A DNA stretch of 64,000 nucleotides, from NCBI RefSeq assembly GCF_002008315.2, contig NZ_MVDG02000001.1, forward strand, positions 682,001 to 746,000, given 5' to 3'. The translations under genes were made by a program, and so were the position numbers. The notes beneath the pieces are model-generated. The model did not search any database, was not told the DNA's origin, and saw only the letters and a list, made by a program, of their open reading frames with translations. The stretch comes from Arthrobacter sp. KBS0703 (lineage in GTDB: Bacteria > Actinomycetota > Actinomycetes > Actinomycetales > Micrococcaceae). This document shows positions 8,799 through 17,647 of this stretch, one piece after another (the first letter of the stretch is position 1; each line of letters starts with the position of its first letter).

Positions 8799-9884
8799 GT
8801 GGCTCTTACTATCGGCATCGTCGGACTGCCCAACGTCGGCAAATCAACTCTTTTCAACGCACTGACCCGCAATCAGGTGCTGGCCGCGAACTATCCGTTC
8901 GCCACCATCGAACCGAATGTCGGCGTCGTGAACCTGCCGGATCCCCGGCTGGCGAAGCTTGCGGCCATTTTCGGATCCCAGCGGCTGCTGCCTGCCCCGG
9001 TCTCCTTCGTGGACATCGCCGGGATCGTGAAGGGCGCGTCGGTCGGCGAAGGCCTGGGCAACAAGTTCCTCGCCAACATCCGCGAGGCCGAGGCTATCGC
9101 CCAGGTTGTACGCGTGTTTGATGACCCCGACGTCATCCACGTCGACGGCAAGGTGGACCCCCGCTCCGACATGGAGACCATCAACACCGAACTGATCCTG
9201 GCCGACCTTCAGACCATTGAAAATGCCATCCCCCGGATCGAAAAAGAAGTCAAGATCAAGAAGCGGGATGCTGCTGAGCTGGCAGCCATCAAGGCGGCCC
9301 AGGCCGTGCTGGAACGCGGCGACACCATCTTCTCCTCGATCAAGAGCGACAAGCTCGAGATGGAGCACCTCAAGGAACTCGGCCTCCTGACGGCCAAGCC
9401 GTTCATCTATGTCTTCAACGCAGACGAAGGCATACTGGGCAATCCGGAGAAGCAGGAGGAGCTGCGGGCCATGGTTGCCCCGGCCGACGCCGTCTTCCTC
9501 GACGCCAAGCTGGAATCCGACCTCGTGGAGCTGGATGAGGAAGAAGCCCGCGAGATGCTGGAGATGAACGGGCAGGACGAATCCGGCCTGGACCAGTTGG
9601 CCCGCGTCGGCTTCCACACCCTCGGGCTGCAGACCTACCTGACGGCCGGTCCCAAGGAAACCCGCGCCTGGACCATCCACCAGGGCGACACCGCGCCGCA
9701 GGCCGCGGGCGTCATCCACTCCGACTTCCAGCGCGGATTCATCAAGGCCGAAGTCGTCTCCTTCGAAGACCTCATCGCTGCCGGTTCGATGGCCGAGGCG
9801 AAGTCGCGCGGCAAGGTCCGCATCGAAGGCAAGGAATATGTGATGGCCGACGGCGACGTCGTCGAGTTCCGCTTCAACGTGTGA
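8799..9884 (+). CDS. ychF: Redox-regulated ATPase YchF (OLA1/Obg-like)
   Basis: Universal P-loop protein of the Obg family (361 aa) that hydrolyses ATP rather than GTP and binds ribosomes. G1 is GLPNVGKST at residues 7-15, G3 is DIAGIVKGA, and the ATP-specifying NADE replaces NKxD (VFNADEG). The C-terminal TGS domain ends in VEFRFNV. Two starts compete: ATG 8793 and GTG 8799. TAGAAT at 8785-8790 is only 2 nt before the ATG but 8 nt before the GTG, so a leaderless GTG start is preferred; it also gives the usual [16 protein letters not shown] beginning. Confidence 0.93.
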   Translation: MALTIGIVGLPNVGKSTLFNALTRNQVLAANYPFATIEPNVGVVNLPDPRLAKLAAIFGSQRLLPAPVSFVDIAGIVKGASVGEGLGNKFLANIREAEAIAQVVRVFDDPDVIHVDGKVDPRSDMETINTELILADLQTIENAIPRIEKEVKIKKRDAAELAAIKAAQAVLERGDTIFSSIKSDKLEMEHLKELGLLTAKPFIYVFNADEGILGNPEKQEELRAMVAPADAVFLDAKLESDLVELDEEEAREMLEMNGQDESGLDQLARVGFHTLGLQTYLTAGPKETRAWTIHQGDTAPQAAGVIHSDFQRGFIKAEVVSFEDLIAAGSMAEAKSRGKVRIEGKEYVMADGDVVEFRFNV

Positions 9885-9922
9885 GGTTCCCGTCACGACT
9901 CAGTGATTGAGAATTAACGCTC

Positions 9923-9953
9923 AAAGGCCCCGATCCCTTGGATCGGGGCCTTT
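9923..9953 (+). terminator. Rho-independent terminator after ychF
   Basis: A perfect 13-bp stem, AAAGGCCCCGATC (9923-9935) pairing with GATCGGGGCCTTT (9941-9953), closes a 5-nt loop and ends in TTT. It lies 39 bp after the ychF stop. The A-run on the left arm means it could also work on the other strand. Confidence 0.9.
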
Positions 9954-10207
9954 GTCGTGATTGGCTTGCATAGTTGTCGACGTTGCGCAGGTGAAGGAAT
10001 CTTTACGGAGAATTCGCGGGATTCCGGCTAGGTTGCATCTCGATAACAACCTTTACTGAGGGACAACTTTCGGACCGCGGAGGCCGTCTTCGGGTCTAGG
10101 CTACATCTCATGTGAGACAGGCCACATGCCCGCTGGGGGGATTTGGCGGTCTGGCCGGCGCCCACAGCGGCGGTCTTTTCCACACTCAAAAGAAACAAGG
10201 AGGCGGA
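9954..10207 (+). promoter_or_regulatory. Upstream region of the first peptide importer, with TAGGCTACAT box
   Basis: This 254-bp non-coding stretch follows the ychF terminator. Near its end lies TAGGCT (10097-10102), a likely -10 box, running into GGCTACAT-CTC-ATGTGAGA (10099-10117). A very similar element, there a perfect dyad, sits at 17544-17563 in front of the second importer. The same motif at both operons suggests common control. A -35 element is not clear. The predicted leader would be about 100 nt and ends in the ribosome site AAGGAGGCGGA. I see nothing else in the region. Confidence 0.5.
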
Positions 10208-11971
10208 ATGCGCTTCGGCCGTATTTCCAAAGCAGTGGGCGTCGCAGCGGTTGCTGCTCTAGCTCTCAGCGCCTGCGCGGGCAACACCGGGACAACCCCG
10301 ACGAGCGCCACAGCAGGTAAGCAGGGTGGCAACGCCACCGTCGTTGAAGTCAACGCTTTCTCGTCGTTCAACCAAGGATCTGCCGACGGAAACAGCGACA
10401 TCAACGGCAACATCAGCTACATCACGCATTCGGGCTTCTACTACGTGGACGACAAGCTCAACGTTGTCCACAACGACAAGTTCGGCAAATACGAAAAGGT
10501 CTCCGATAATCCGCTGACGGTCAAGTACACCGTCAATGAAGGCGTGAAGTGGTCTGACGGCGAAGCTATCGACGCCGGCGACCTCCTCCTCTCCTGGGCG
10601 GCCAACTCTGGCTACTACGACGACGCCAACGCCGACGCGAAGACGGGCACCACGTACTTCACCACCGCCGCCGACACCAGCGGGCTGAACCTGACCGAGT
10701 TCCCCGAAGTCGGCGACGACGGCCGGTCCATCACGCTCAAGTACTCCAAGCCCTTCGCTGACTGGGAAATCGCCTTTGACATGGACCTGCCGGCGCATGT
10801 CGTGGCCAAGAAGGGCGGCCTGGCCGACGAGAAGGCACTGATCGACCTCCTTAAGAAGACCCCGCGCGGCGACGCCAAGGCGCCGAAGGTCAACGCCGAA
10901 CTCAAGAAGGTCGCCGACTTCTGGAACCACGGCTTCGACACCAAGACGCTGCCGAGTGATCCCTCCCTATACCTCTCAAGCGGTCCCTACATCGTCAAGA
11001 GCATCGAGCAGGATGCGTCCATGACGCTCGTCAAGAACAAGGACTACACCTGGGGTCCCGAGACCCACCTGGATGAAATCACCATCCGCTACATCGGCTC
11101 CGCACCCGCAGCTGTCCAGGCACTCAAGAACGGCGAGGCGGACGTCATCGCCCCGCAGCCCTCGGCTGACACGCTGGAGCAGCTCAAGGCACTGGAAAGC
11201 CAGGGCGTGACCACCGAGAGCTACGGCGAACTCGCCTATGACCACCTGGACCTGAACTTCTCCGGCCCGTTCAAGGACAAGAAGGTCCGTGAAGCGTTCA
11301 TGAAGACGGTTCCGCGCCAGGACATCGTGGACAAGATCGTCAAGAAGCTGGACCCGAATTCCAAACCGCTGGACTCGGAGCTCTTCCTGCCGTCCCAGGC
11401 CAAGTACGCCGACTCCGTCAAGAACAACGGTTCCGCGAACTACGGCTCCGTTGACATCGCCGGCGCCAAGGAACTCCTCGCCGGAGCCACGCCGGAAATC
11501 AAGATCATGTACAACAAGGACAACCCCAACCGGGTTGATGCCTTCTCGCTGATCCGCGAATCGGCCACCAAGGCCGGCTTCAAGATCGTCGACGGCGGCC
11601 TGGGGGCTTCCGACTGGAGCGGCCACCTAGGCGACGGCAGCTACGACGCCACCATCTTCGGCTGGATCAACTCGGGCGTCGGCGTGTCGGGCGTTCCGCA
11701 GATCTTCAAGAGCACCGGCGGCAGCAACTTCAACGGATTCAAGAGCGCCGAAGCGGACAAGCTCATGGACGAGTTGATCGTCACCACCGACAAGGGCAAG
11801 CAGGATGACCTGACCGCCCAGATCGACAAGCACATCTGGGACGAAGCCTACGGCGTTCCGTTGTTCCAGACAGTCGGCGTTGCCGCCTTCAGCGACCGCG
11901 TTACCGGCGTCAAGTCCAGCCCGGGCCAGCGCGGCGTCTGGTGGAATGTGTGGGACTGGCAGGTCAAGTAA
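10208..11971 (+). CDS. Peptide ABC transporter substrate-binding lipoprotein (SBP family 5), importer A
   Basis: Extracytoplasmic solute-binding protein of the DppA/OppA class (587 aa) for a peptide or related importer. The signal peptide ends in LSAC with lipidated Cys23. The mature domain shows family 5 features such as VKYTVNEGVKWSDGEAIDAG and GPYIVKSIEQD. The frame extends upstream to 10112, but ATG 10208 is chosen because AAGGAGG lies 6-7 nt before it and the lipoprotein signal starts there. It belongs to the SBP type beginning NAFSSFNQGSADGN, often seen with enlarged permeases in actinobacteria (from memory). It is followed by a hairpin, then the two permeases. Confidence 0.9.
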   Translation: MRFGRISKAVGVAAVAALALSACAGNTGTTPTSATAGKQGGNATVVEVNAFSSFNQGSADGNSDINGNISYITHSGFYYVDDKLNVVHNDKFGKYEKVSDNPLTVKYTVNEGVKWSDGEAIDAGDLLLSWAANSGYYDDANADAKTGTTYFTTAADTSGLNLTEFPEVGDDGRSITLKYSKPFADWEIAFDMDLPAHVVAKKGGLADEKALIDLLKKTPRGDAKAPKVNAELKKVADFWNHGFDTKTLPSDPSLYLSSGPYIVKSIEQDASMTLVKNKDYTWGPETHLDEITIRYIGSAPAAVQALKNGEADVIAPQPSADTLEQLKALESQGVTTESYGELAYDHLDLNFSGPFKDKKVREAFMKTVPRQDIVDKIVKKLDPNSKPLDSELFLPSQAKYADSVKNNGSANYGSVDIAGAKELLAGATPEIKIMYNKDNPNRVDAFSLIRESATKAGFKIVDGGLGASDWSGHLGDGSYDATIFGWINSGVGVSGVPQIFKSTGGSNFNGFKSAEADKLMDELIVTTDKGKQDDLTAQIDKHIWDEAYGVPLFQTVGVAAFSDRVTGVKSSPGQRGVWWNVWDWQVK

Positions 11972-12004
11972 GCCTCCGGGCCCAGGCCTGACAGGCTAGT
12001 ACAG

Positions 12005-12040
12005 GCGCCGGGACCATGAGCACTAAGGTCCCGGCGCTTT
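12005..12040 (+). terminator. Hairpin between binding protein and permeases (terminator or attenuator)
   Basis: An 11-bp perfect stem, GCGCCGGGACC (12005-12015) with GGTCCCGGCGC (12027-12037), is followed by TTTCT. It sits 34 bp after the binding-protein stop and 119 bp before the permease start. In ABC operons such hairpins commonly stabilise the abundant binding-protein message and reduce read-through into the permease genes. Confidence 0.75.
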
Positions 12041-12158
12041 CTAGCGCCAGAGGCTAATGCCCGGCACGGGCCGATCATCAACGGGCCCGTGCACGACGCG
12101 AACCAAGACTGCGAGCTGACCGGGCGGATCCCCGGGCACCAAACCAGAGGCAAAAACC

Positions 12159-13700
12159 ATGTTGACTTACATCGTCCGGCGGCTCGTGACCGCCGCCCTC
12201 ATCCTGCTGGGCGCGTCCTTCCTCGTGTATCTCCTGACGGCGGCGTCCGGTGATCCGCTCGCGGAATTCCGTGCCAGCAATGCGCCCAACCGTGACCAGC
12301 TCATGGCCGCGAGGTCCAACCTGCTTGATCTGGACACCCCGGCGCCCATCCGGTACTTCAAATGGCTCGCCGGAGCCTCACGATGCCTCGTCCCGTTCGC
12401 CGGAACCTGTGACCTCGGGCAGAACACGGCCAGCCAGCCCATCACCGACGCCCTCGGCCACGCGCTGATCCAGACCCTGACGCTCGTCACGGCCGCGACC
12501 GTGCTCGCCATCCTTGTCGGCATCACCCTCGGCATCATCACGGCGCTCCGCCAGTACAGCACCCTGGACTACGGCGTGACGTTCATGGCGTTCCTGTTCT
12601 TCTCGCTGCCCATCTTCTGGGTGGCCGTGCTGCTGAAGGAATTCGGCGCCATCGGGTTTAACAATTTCCTGCGAAATCCCGAAATCCCCTGGCCGGCAGC
12701 CGTCGGCATCGGCGCTGCCCTGGGAATCGTCGCGGCCATCATCGCCGGCGGCGACCCCAAACGCCGCGCACTGACCGGCGGCGTGGTTTTTGCGGTTTCC
12801 ACCGCCGTCCTCATCTATTTCTCGGTGACACTTTGGTTCAAGACTCCAGGCCTCGGGCCCGTGGTCATCGGCATCGCAGGCGTCGGCCTCGCCTACGCCG
12901 TCACCCTGCTCACGGCGGGCCTAAAGAACCGCAAGGCGCTGCAGGCGGCGCTCATTGCAGTGGGTGTGGGCCTGGTGGCATATTTCGCCATCCAGCCGCT
13001 GCTCAACCAGGCAACGTTCCTCATGATCGTCCTCCTCGCGATCGCAACAGTTCTTGTCGGCATGGCAATCGGCTACCTCGTGGGCGGCTACGACCGCGGG
13101 CAATCCATGCGGTCGGCGGCCCTCACGTCTTTCCTTGTCGGATTCCTCATCGTCCTGGACCGTTTCATGCAGGCCTGGCCCACCTATTTCGACAACAGCA
13201 GGGTCCGCGGGCGGCCCATCGCGACCATCGGCGCCAGCACCCCCAACATCGAAGGCGACTTCTGGGTCCTGAGCCTTGACTCGTTCACGCACCTCATCCT
13301 GCCGACCTCGGCGCTGATCCTTATTTCACTGGCCGGGTACACCCGGTTCACCCGGGCGTCGATGCTGGAAATCATGAACATGGACTACATCCGGACGGCG
13401 CGGGCCAAGGGCCTCTCGGAACGGACAGTGGTGATGCGGCACGCGTTCCGGAACGCCTTGATCCCGATTGCCACCATTGTTGCCTTCGACATCGGCGGCC
13501 TCATCGGCGGAGCAGTCATCACGGAGACTGTATTTTCCGTCCGCGGCATGGGGTTCCTGTTCCTCGACGGCATCCAGCACGTGGACCCCAACCCTGTCAT
13601 GGGCGTGTTCGTGTGCGTCGCCATCACAGCCATGGTGTTCAACCTCATCGCGGACCTTGCCTATTCCGCGCTTGATCCACGAGTAAGGGTGAAAGCATGA
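12159..13700 (+). CDS. Peptide ABC transporter permease, DppB/OppB type, with large internal membrane insertion
   Basis: Inner-membrane permease of importer A. The N-terminal part (residues 1-165, beginning MLTYIVRRLVTAALILLG) and the C-terminal part (residues 370-513, with the ATPase-contact loop DYIRTARAKGLSERTVVMRH) are ordinary DppB. The protein is 513 aa, however, against about 310-340 for the family. The excess is mainly residues 178-336 (bases 12690-13166), which contain about six additional hydrophobic segments. The reading frame is uninterrupted, so this is not a frameshift. The start ATG has GAGG about 8 nt upstream. Its stop overlaps the next permease start by 4 nt. Confidence 0.88.
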   Translation: MLTYIVRRLVTAALILLGASFLVYLLTAASGDPLAEFRASNAPNRDQLMAARSNLLDLDTPAPIRYFKWLAGASRCLVPFAGTCDLGQNTASQPITDALGHALIQTLTLVTAATVLAILVGITLGIITALRQYSTLDYGVTFMAFLFFSLPIFWVAVLLKEFGAIGFNNFLRNPEIPWPAAVGIGAALGIVAAIIAGGDPKRRALTGGVVFAVSTAVLIYFSVTLWFKTPGLGPVVIGIAGVGLAYAVTLLTAGLKNRKALQAALIAVGVGLVAYFAIQPLLNQATFLMIVLLAIATVLVGMAIGYLVGGYDRGQSMRSAALTSFLVGFLIVLDRFMQAWPTYFDNSRVRGRPIATIGASTPNIEGDFWVLSLDSFTHLILPTSALILISLAGYTRFTRASMLEIMNMDYIRTARAKGLSERTVVMRHAFRNALIPIATIVAFDIGGLIGGAVITETVFSVRGMGFLFLDGIQHVDPNPVMGVFVCVAITAMVFNLIADLAYSALDPRVRVKA

Positions 13701-14848
13701 GCCAGCCAAGCCAGCAGGATGAAATCATGGCCGAGCAGGCCGGCCTGCAGCACCAGCCGGCTGCCGGAATTGAACCCGTCATCGAGGCCAAGGGCCTCAG
13801 CCAGGGCCAGATCGTGCGCAAACGCTTCTTCGGCCACGCCGGCGCCCTCGTCGGCCTGGCCGTCTTTGCCGTGATCTTCGTTGTAGCGTTCACGTCCGTG
13901 GGCTATGCGGGCATTCCAGGATGGTGGAAGTTCGGCCACGAGACCGTGACTCCGCTGGTCAACGACGGAACCCCGACGTCCTCGCTGTGGCCCCTGGCAT
14001 GGGGGGAGCACCCCTTCGGGCAGGACAGGATCGGCCGTGACCTGTTTGCCATGACCATGCGCGGCGCCCAGCAGTCCATCACCATCATGGTGGTCATCGG
14101 GCTCATCGCAGGGCTTATCGGCGTGGTCGTGGGTGCCCTGTCCGGCTACTTCCGGGGCTGGGTGGAAGCTATCCTCATGCGCCTCACGGACGTCATCATC
14201 ATTGTGCCGGCCTTGCTCCTGGCAGCGGTGATGGCCCAGATGGCCAGCCGACGCGACGAAGCAGGATGGTTCGCCTCATTCGCCAGCACCAACGGCGTGC
14301 TGGCCATCGGCATCTTCCTGGGCCTGATCAGCTGGGTGGGCCTGGCGCGGCTCATGCGCGGCGAGTTCCTCTCCCTGCGGGAAAGGGAATTCGTTGACGC
14401 GGCACGCATTTCCGGGGCGAGCAATGCCAGGATCATCTTCAAGCACATCCTGCCCAACGCCGTCGGCGTACTGATCGTCAACGTCACCCTGACCATGTCG
14501 GCGGCGATCCTCACCGAGACGGCACTCAGCTTCCTGGGAGTCGGCGTCAAGTCGCCCGACACGTCACTCGGGTTGCTCATTTCACAGAACCAGGACGCCT
14601 TCTCCACCCGGCCGTGGCTCTTCTGGTATCCCGGCCTGTTCATCGTCCTCATCTGCCTGAGCATCAACTTCATCGGCGACGGGCTGCGGGATGCCTTTGA
14701 CCCGCGCCAGAAGAAGTTCAACGCCAAGAAGGCCAAGGGCACCGGCGGCCCGGTTGCGCCCGAGAAGTCACCCGTGGCGGCCTTGGACGGCGCGGCAGGC
14801 GGCACCGCAGCGGACGGACCGGCAGCCGGCGGAACCAGGGGAGCCTGA
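13697..14848 (+). CDS. Peptide ABC transporter permease, DppC/OppC type, importer A
   Basis: Second membrane subunit of importer A (383 aa), starting inside the stop of the first permease (ATGA at 13697-13700). After a cytoplasmic leader of about 45 residues come the first helix (GALVGLAVFAVIFVVAF), the periplasmic segment ending HPFGQDRIGRDLFAM, four more helices and the ATPase-coupling loop DAARISGASNARIIFKHILP. The C-terminal 50 residues form a Lys/Pro/Ala/Gly-rich tail not needed for the fold. The cognate ATPase is 735 bp further on, beyond an opposite-strand gene. Confidence 0.9.
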   Translation: MSQPSQQDEIMAEQAGLQHQPAAGIEPVIEAKGLSQGQIVRKRFFGHAGALVGLAVFAVIFVVAFTSVGYAGIPGWWKFGHETVTPLVNDGTPTSSLWPLAWGEHPFGQDRIGRDLFAMTMRGAQQSITIMVVIGLIAGLIGVVVGALSGYFRGWVEAILMRLTDVIIIVPALLLAAVMAQMASRRDEAGWFASFASTNGVLAIGIFLGLISWVGLARLMRGEFLSLREREFVDAARISGASNARIIFKHILPNAVGVLIVNVTLTMSAAILTETALSFLGVGVKSPDTSLGLLISQNQDAFSTRPWLFWYPGLFIVLICLSINFIGDGLRDAFDPRQKKFNAKKAKGTGGPVAPEKSPVAALDGAAGGTAADGPAAGGTRGA

Positions 14849-14873
14849 AATGCTGACCGAGCCGCGCCGGACG

Positions 14874-15503
14874 CTATGCCAGGGCGACGCCCCAGCAGCT
14901 GAATGCGAGGAGCAGCAGCGTGGCCGCCAGTTCCGCCCAGCGGTACCTCACAGTCACCGGCGTGGTCTCGGCATTTCCGGCATCGAGGGCCCCGGATTCA
15001 ACCAGCTCCTGCCAGCGGACCCGCACCAGTTGCGCGGCCTGCCCGGAGTCGGTGCTCTTCAGGTCGCCCGGGCGGACGGACGCACCGGGACCGTACGTGC
15101 TGCGGGCCAGTCCCTGGAGATCTTCGGGGCGGGCGTTTCGGCCGCCCCAGATGCCGGGCGCCGGCGCGGCCCAGGCGCCGTAGCTTTTGTCCGGAGTGAC
15201 CAGGGTCAGCGCATAGCGCGTATCCACGTGCACCAGGGCTTCCCACGGCACAACTATGGACCGGAACGGATTTTCGAGGCTGACCCCGGCTTCGTGGACC
15301 ACCACCGCCGGGCGCCAGAACAACAGCCAGCCCAGGTACGCGATGAGCAGCAGCGGCCCCGCACCGATCAGGGCCCCCGGCCCTCCCGTCAGGGCGATGC
15401 CCGCCAGCCCGACGACGGCCACAAGCCAGGACAGCCCTGCGAACCACTTATTGGTGCGGGCTTTGAAAATTTCAGTGTTTTCGGCATGCGGCGCAGTGCT
15501 CAT
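14874..15503 (-). CDS. PH domain-containing membrane protein (bPH6-like), opposite strand within the importer locus
   Basis: A 209-aa protein of unknown function with two adjacent N-terminal membrane helices (about residues 21-60), a bacterial pleckstrin-homology-like segment (VVVHEAGVSLENPF, then VPWEALVHVD) and a final helix at about 190-207. This resembles the family annotated as low-molecular-weight antigen/bPH_6 in actinobacteria. It lies on the minus strand between the importer A permeases and their ATPase, converging on the permease and divergent from the ATPase (79 bp between starts). The role is unknown; the position interrupts what would otherwise be one operon. Confidence 0.75.
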   Translation of the reverse strand: MSTAPHAENTEIFKARTNKWFAGLSWLVAVVGLAGIALTGGPGALIGAGPLLLIAYLGWLLFWRPAVVVHEAGVSLENPFRSIVVPWEALVHVDTRYALTLVTPDKSYGAWAAPAPGIWGGRNARPEDLQGLARSTYGPGASVRPGDLKSTDSGQAAQLVRVRWQELVESGALDAGNAETTPVTVRYRWAELAATLLLLAFSCWGVALA

Positions 15504-15582
15504 GCCCCCAATAATTCAGGATTCCCGGCCACAGCACTAATCTCCGCTGTCCCGCCGGTACGGGTGGAAGGAAAACCCCAAC

Positions 15583-17418
15583 ATGTCTGACTACATCAGC
15601 CCTGACCCCGCCGGTGCCGACTCCGGGCCTGGTGCAAAGGGTGCCGTGGTGCTTGAAGTGCGCGACCTGAGCGTCGACTTCGGCGTGGACAAGAAGTGGG
15701 TTCCGGCCGCCGTCGGACTTAACTATGAGGTCCGCGCGGGCGAGGTGCTGGCCATCGTGGGCGAGTCCGGGTCGGGCAAGAGCGCCAGTTCCATGGCCCT
15801 GCTGGGCCTGCTGCCCAGCAACAGCCGGGTCTCCGGCAGTGTGAAGCTCTCCGGCAAGGAACTGCTTGGAGCGGACGCCGCCAACATCCGCAGCGTCCGC
15901 GGCAAGGACGTGGCGGTCATCTTCCAGGAGCCCATGACGGCCCTGAACCCCGTCTACACGGTGGGCGCGCAGATCGTCGAGACCGTGCGCCTGCACAACG
16001 AAGTATCGCCCGATGAAGCGCGCGAACGCGCCCTGCGCATGCTGGATCTTGTCGAATTGCCCGATCCGGAGAAGGCGTTCAGGTCCTACCCGCATCAGCT
16101 GTCCGGCGGTCAGCGCCAACGCGCGATGATTGCCCAGTCGCTGTCCTGCGACCCCAAACTGCTGATCGCCGACGAGCCCACCACCGCCCTGGACGTCACC
16201 GTGCAGGCGGAAATCCTTGACCTCATGAGGAACCTGCGCAACAAACTGGACAGCGCCATCGTCCTGATTACCCATGACATGGGCGTCGTGGCCGACCTCG
16301 CCGACCGGATCGCCGTCATGCGCAGGGGCCTGATCGTGGAAACCGGCACGGCAGACCAGATCTTCCACAGTCCCCAGCACCCCTACACGCAGGCGCTCCT
16401 TGCCGCCGTGCCGCACCTTGGCCAGGGCGGGACGGACTCAGAGGCGGAGGTGGACGTGACGGCCGCCCTTGCCGCCGCCACCCACGCGGAACTCCAGTCC
16501 GTGGACCACGCCGAGTTGATCCGCCGTGAGCGCGAGAACGCGGCAGCGCTGGCCGCAGCCGAGGCTGCACGGCCCGTAGGCGAGCCGGTCCTCGAGCTGA
16601 GGGACGTTGCCATCGAGTACCCGAAACAGGGCCGCGTGCCGGCATTCAGGGCCGTTGAAGGCGCGAACCTGACGATCTACCCCGGTCAGGTGGTGGGGCT
16701 GGTGGGGGAGTCCGGTTCCGGCAAAACCACCATCGGCCGTGCCGCCGTGGGACTGTTGCCGGTCGCGGCCGGGTCGATGCGCGTCGTGGGGCAGGACATT
16801 TCCGCGGCCAAGAAAAACGGAAAGCAGCTTCACCAGGTCCGTCGGCACATCGGCATGGTCTTCCAGGACCCGTCCTCGTCTCTGAATCCGCGCCTTCCCA
16901 TCGGTGAGAGCATCGGCGAGCCCATGTACCTTGCCGGCGCAGCGAAGGGCGCTGACCTGCAGAAACGCATTGAAGCCCTGCTGGACCAGGTCGAGCTGCC
17001 GCGTGATTACCGGAACAGGTACCCGCATGAGTTGTCCGGCGGGCAGAAGCAGCGCGTGGGCATTGCCCGGGCCCTCTCACTCAAGCCCAAGCTGATGGTG
17101 GCCGATGAGCCCACGTCTGCTCTTGACGTATCCGTTCAGGCCAAGGTCCTTGAGCTGTTCCAGAACCTCCAGCAGGAGCTCGGCTTCGCATGCCTGTTCG
17201 TGACCCACGACCTTGCGGTGGTCGACGTCCTGGCGGACCGCATCTGCGTCATGCAGCGCGGCCGCATCGTCGAGCAGGGAACGCGGGACCAGATCCTCCG
17301 GAACCCGCAGGAGCCCTACACGCAGCGACTCCTGGCCGCGGTGCCGTTGCCGGATCCGGAGAAGCAGCGGGAACGCCGCGAACTCCGCGCGCAGCTGCTC
17401 ACGGCCGGCTCGGAGTAA
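15583..17418 (+). CDS. Fused double ATP-binding protein (DppD-DppF type), importer A
   Basis: A 611-aa protein with two complete ABC ATPase domains, supplying both motor subunits for the peptide importer. Domain 1 has Walker A GESGSGKS at residues 60-67 and signature LSGGQRQR; domain 2 has Walker A near residues 374-381 and signature LSGGQKQR, each followed by DEPT. Each half ends in the oligopeptide-transporter tail HPYTQALLAAVP or EPYTQRLLAAVP. The start has GGAAGGAAAA upstream. Because the PH-domain gene separates it from the permeases, it needs its own promoter in 15504-15582. Confidence 0.92.
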   Translation: MSDYISPDPAGADSGPGAKGAVVLEVRDLSVDFGVDKKWVPAAVGLNYEVRAGEVLAIVGESGSGKSASSMALLGLLPSNSRVSGSVKLSGKELLGADAANIRSVRGKDVAVIFQEPMTALNPVYTVGAQIVETVRLHNEVSPDEARERALRMLDLVELPDPEKAFRSYPHQLSGGQRQRAMIAQSLSCDPKLLIADEPTTALDVTVQAEILDLMRNLRNKLDSAIVLITHDMGVVADLADRIAVMRRGLIVETGTADQIFHSPQHPYTQALLAAVPHLGQGGTDSEAEVDVTAALAAATHAELQSVDHAELIRRERENAAALAAAEAARPVGEPVLELRDVAIEYPKQGRVPAFRAVEGANLTIYPGQVVGLVGESGSGKTTIGRAAVGLLPVAAGSMRVVGQDISAAKKNGKQLHQVRRHIGMVFQDPSSSLNPRLPIGESIGEPMYLAGAAKGADLQKRIEALLDQVELPRDYRNRYPHELSGGQKQRVGIARALSLKPKLMVADEPTSALDVSVQAKVLELFQNLQQELGFACLFVTHDLAVVDVLADRICVMQRGRIVEQGTRDQILRNPQEPYTQRLLAAVPLPDPEKQRERRELRAQLLTAGSE

Positions 17419-17543
17419 CCTGCGCCACATTTTTGGCGTATAGTACCAGTCGGTAACTTGTGACTTGAAATCTGCCCCGGCAGACGATAGAGCCCGGTCA
17501 CGGTTTGGCAACGGCGTACCACTATTTGGACACTTTGCGGTTA

Positions 17544-17563
17544 GGCTACATGCATATGTAGCC
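17544..17563 (+). promoter_or_regulatory. 20-bp dyad overlapping a -10 box, upstream of importer B
   Basis: GGCTACATGCATATGTAGCC is an inverted repeat with perfect 8-bp arms around GCAT. It overlaps TAGGCT (17542-17547), a likely -10 box, and lies about 85 bp before the importer B binding protein. The same half-site, TAGGCTACAT, occurs at 10097-10106 before importer A. A regulator bound here would block the promoter. No candidate regulator gene lies next to it. Confidence 0.5.
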
Positions 17564-17647
17564 CACGTCACAGGATACGTCTGTGCCTGGACTGCGGGGA
17601 TGCAAAAGATATCCCCTGAATCTCTCCCACAACTCATAGGAGGCGGA

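Noticed and set aside
12159..13700. The oversized OppB gene might be a fusion created by assembly error or frameshift.
   Set aside because: No adapter sequence, frame change or composition break is visible, and both conserved halves are in one frame with a continuous hydrophobic insert.
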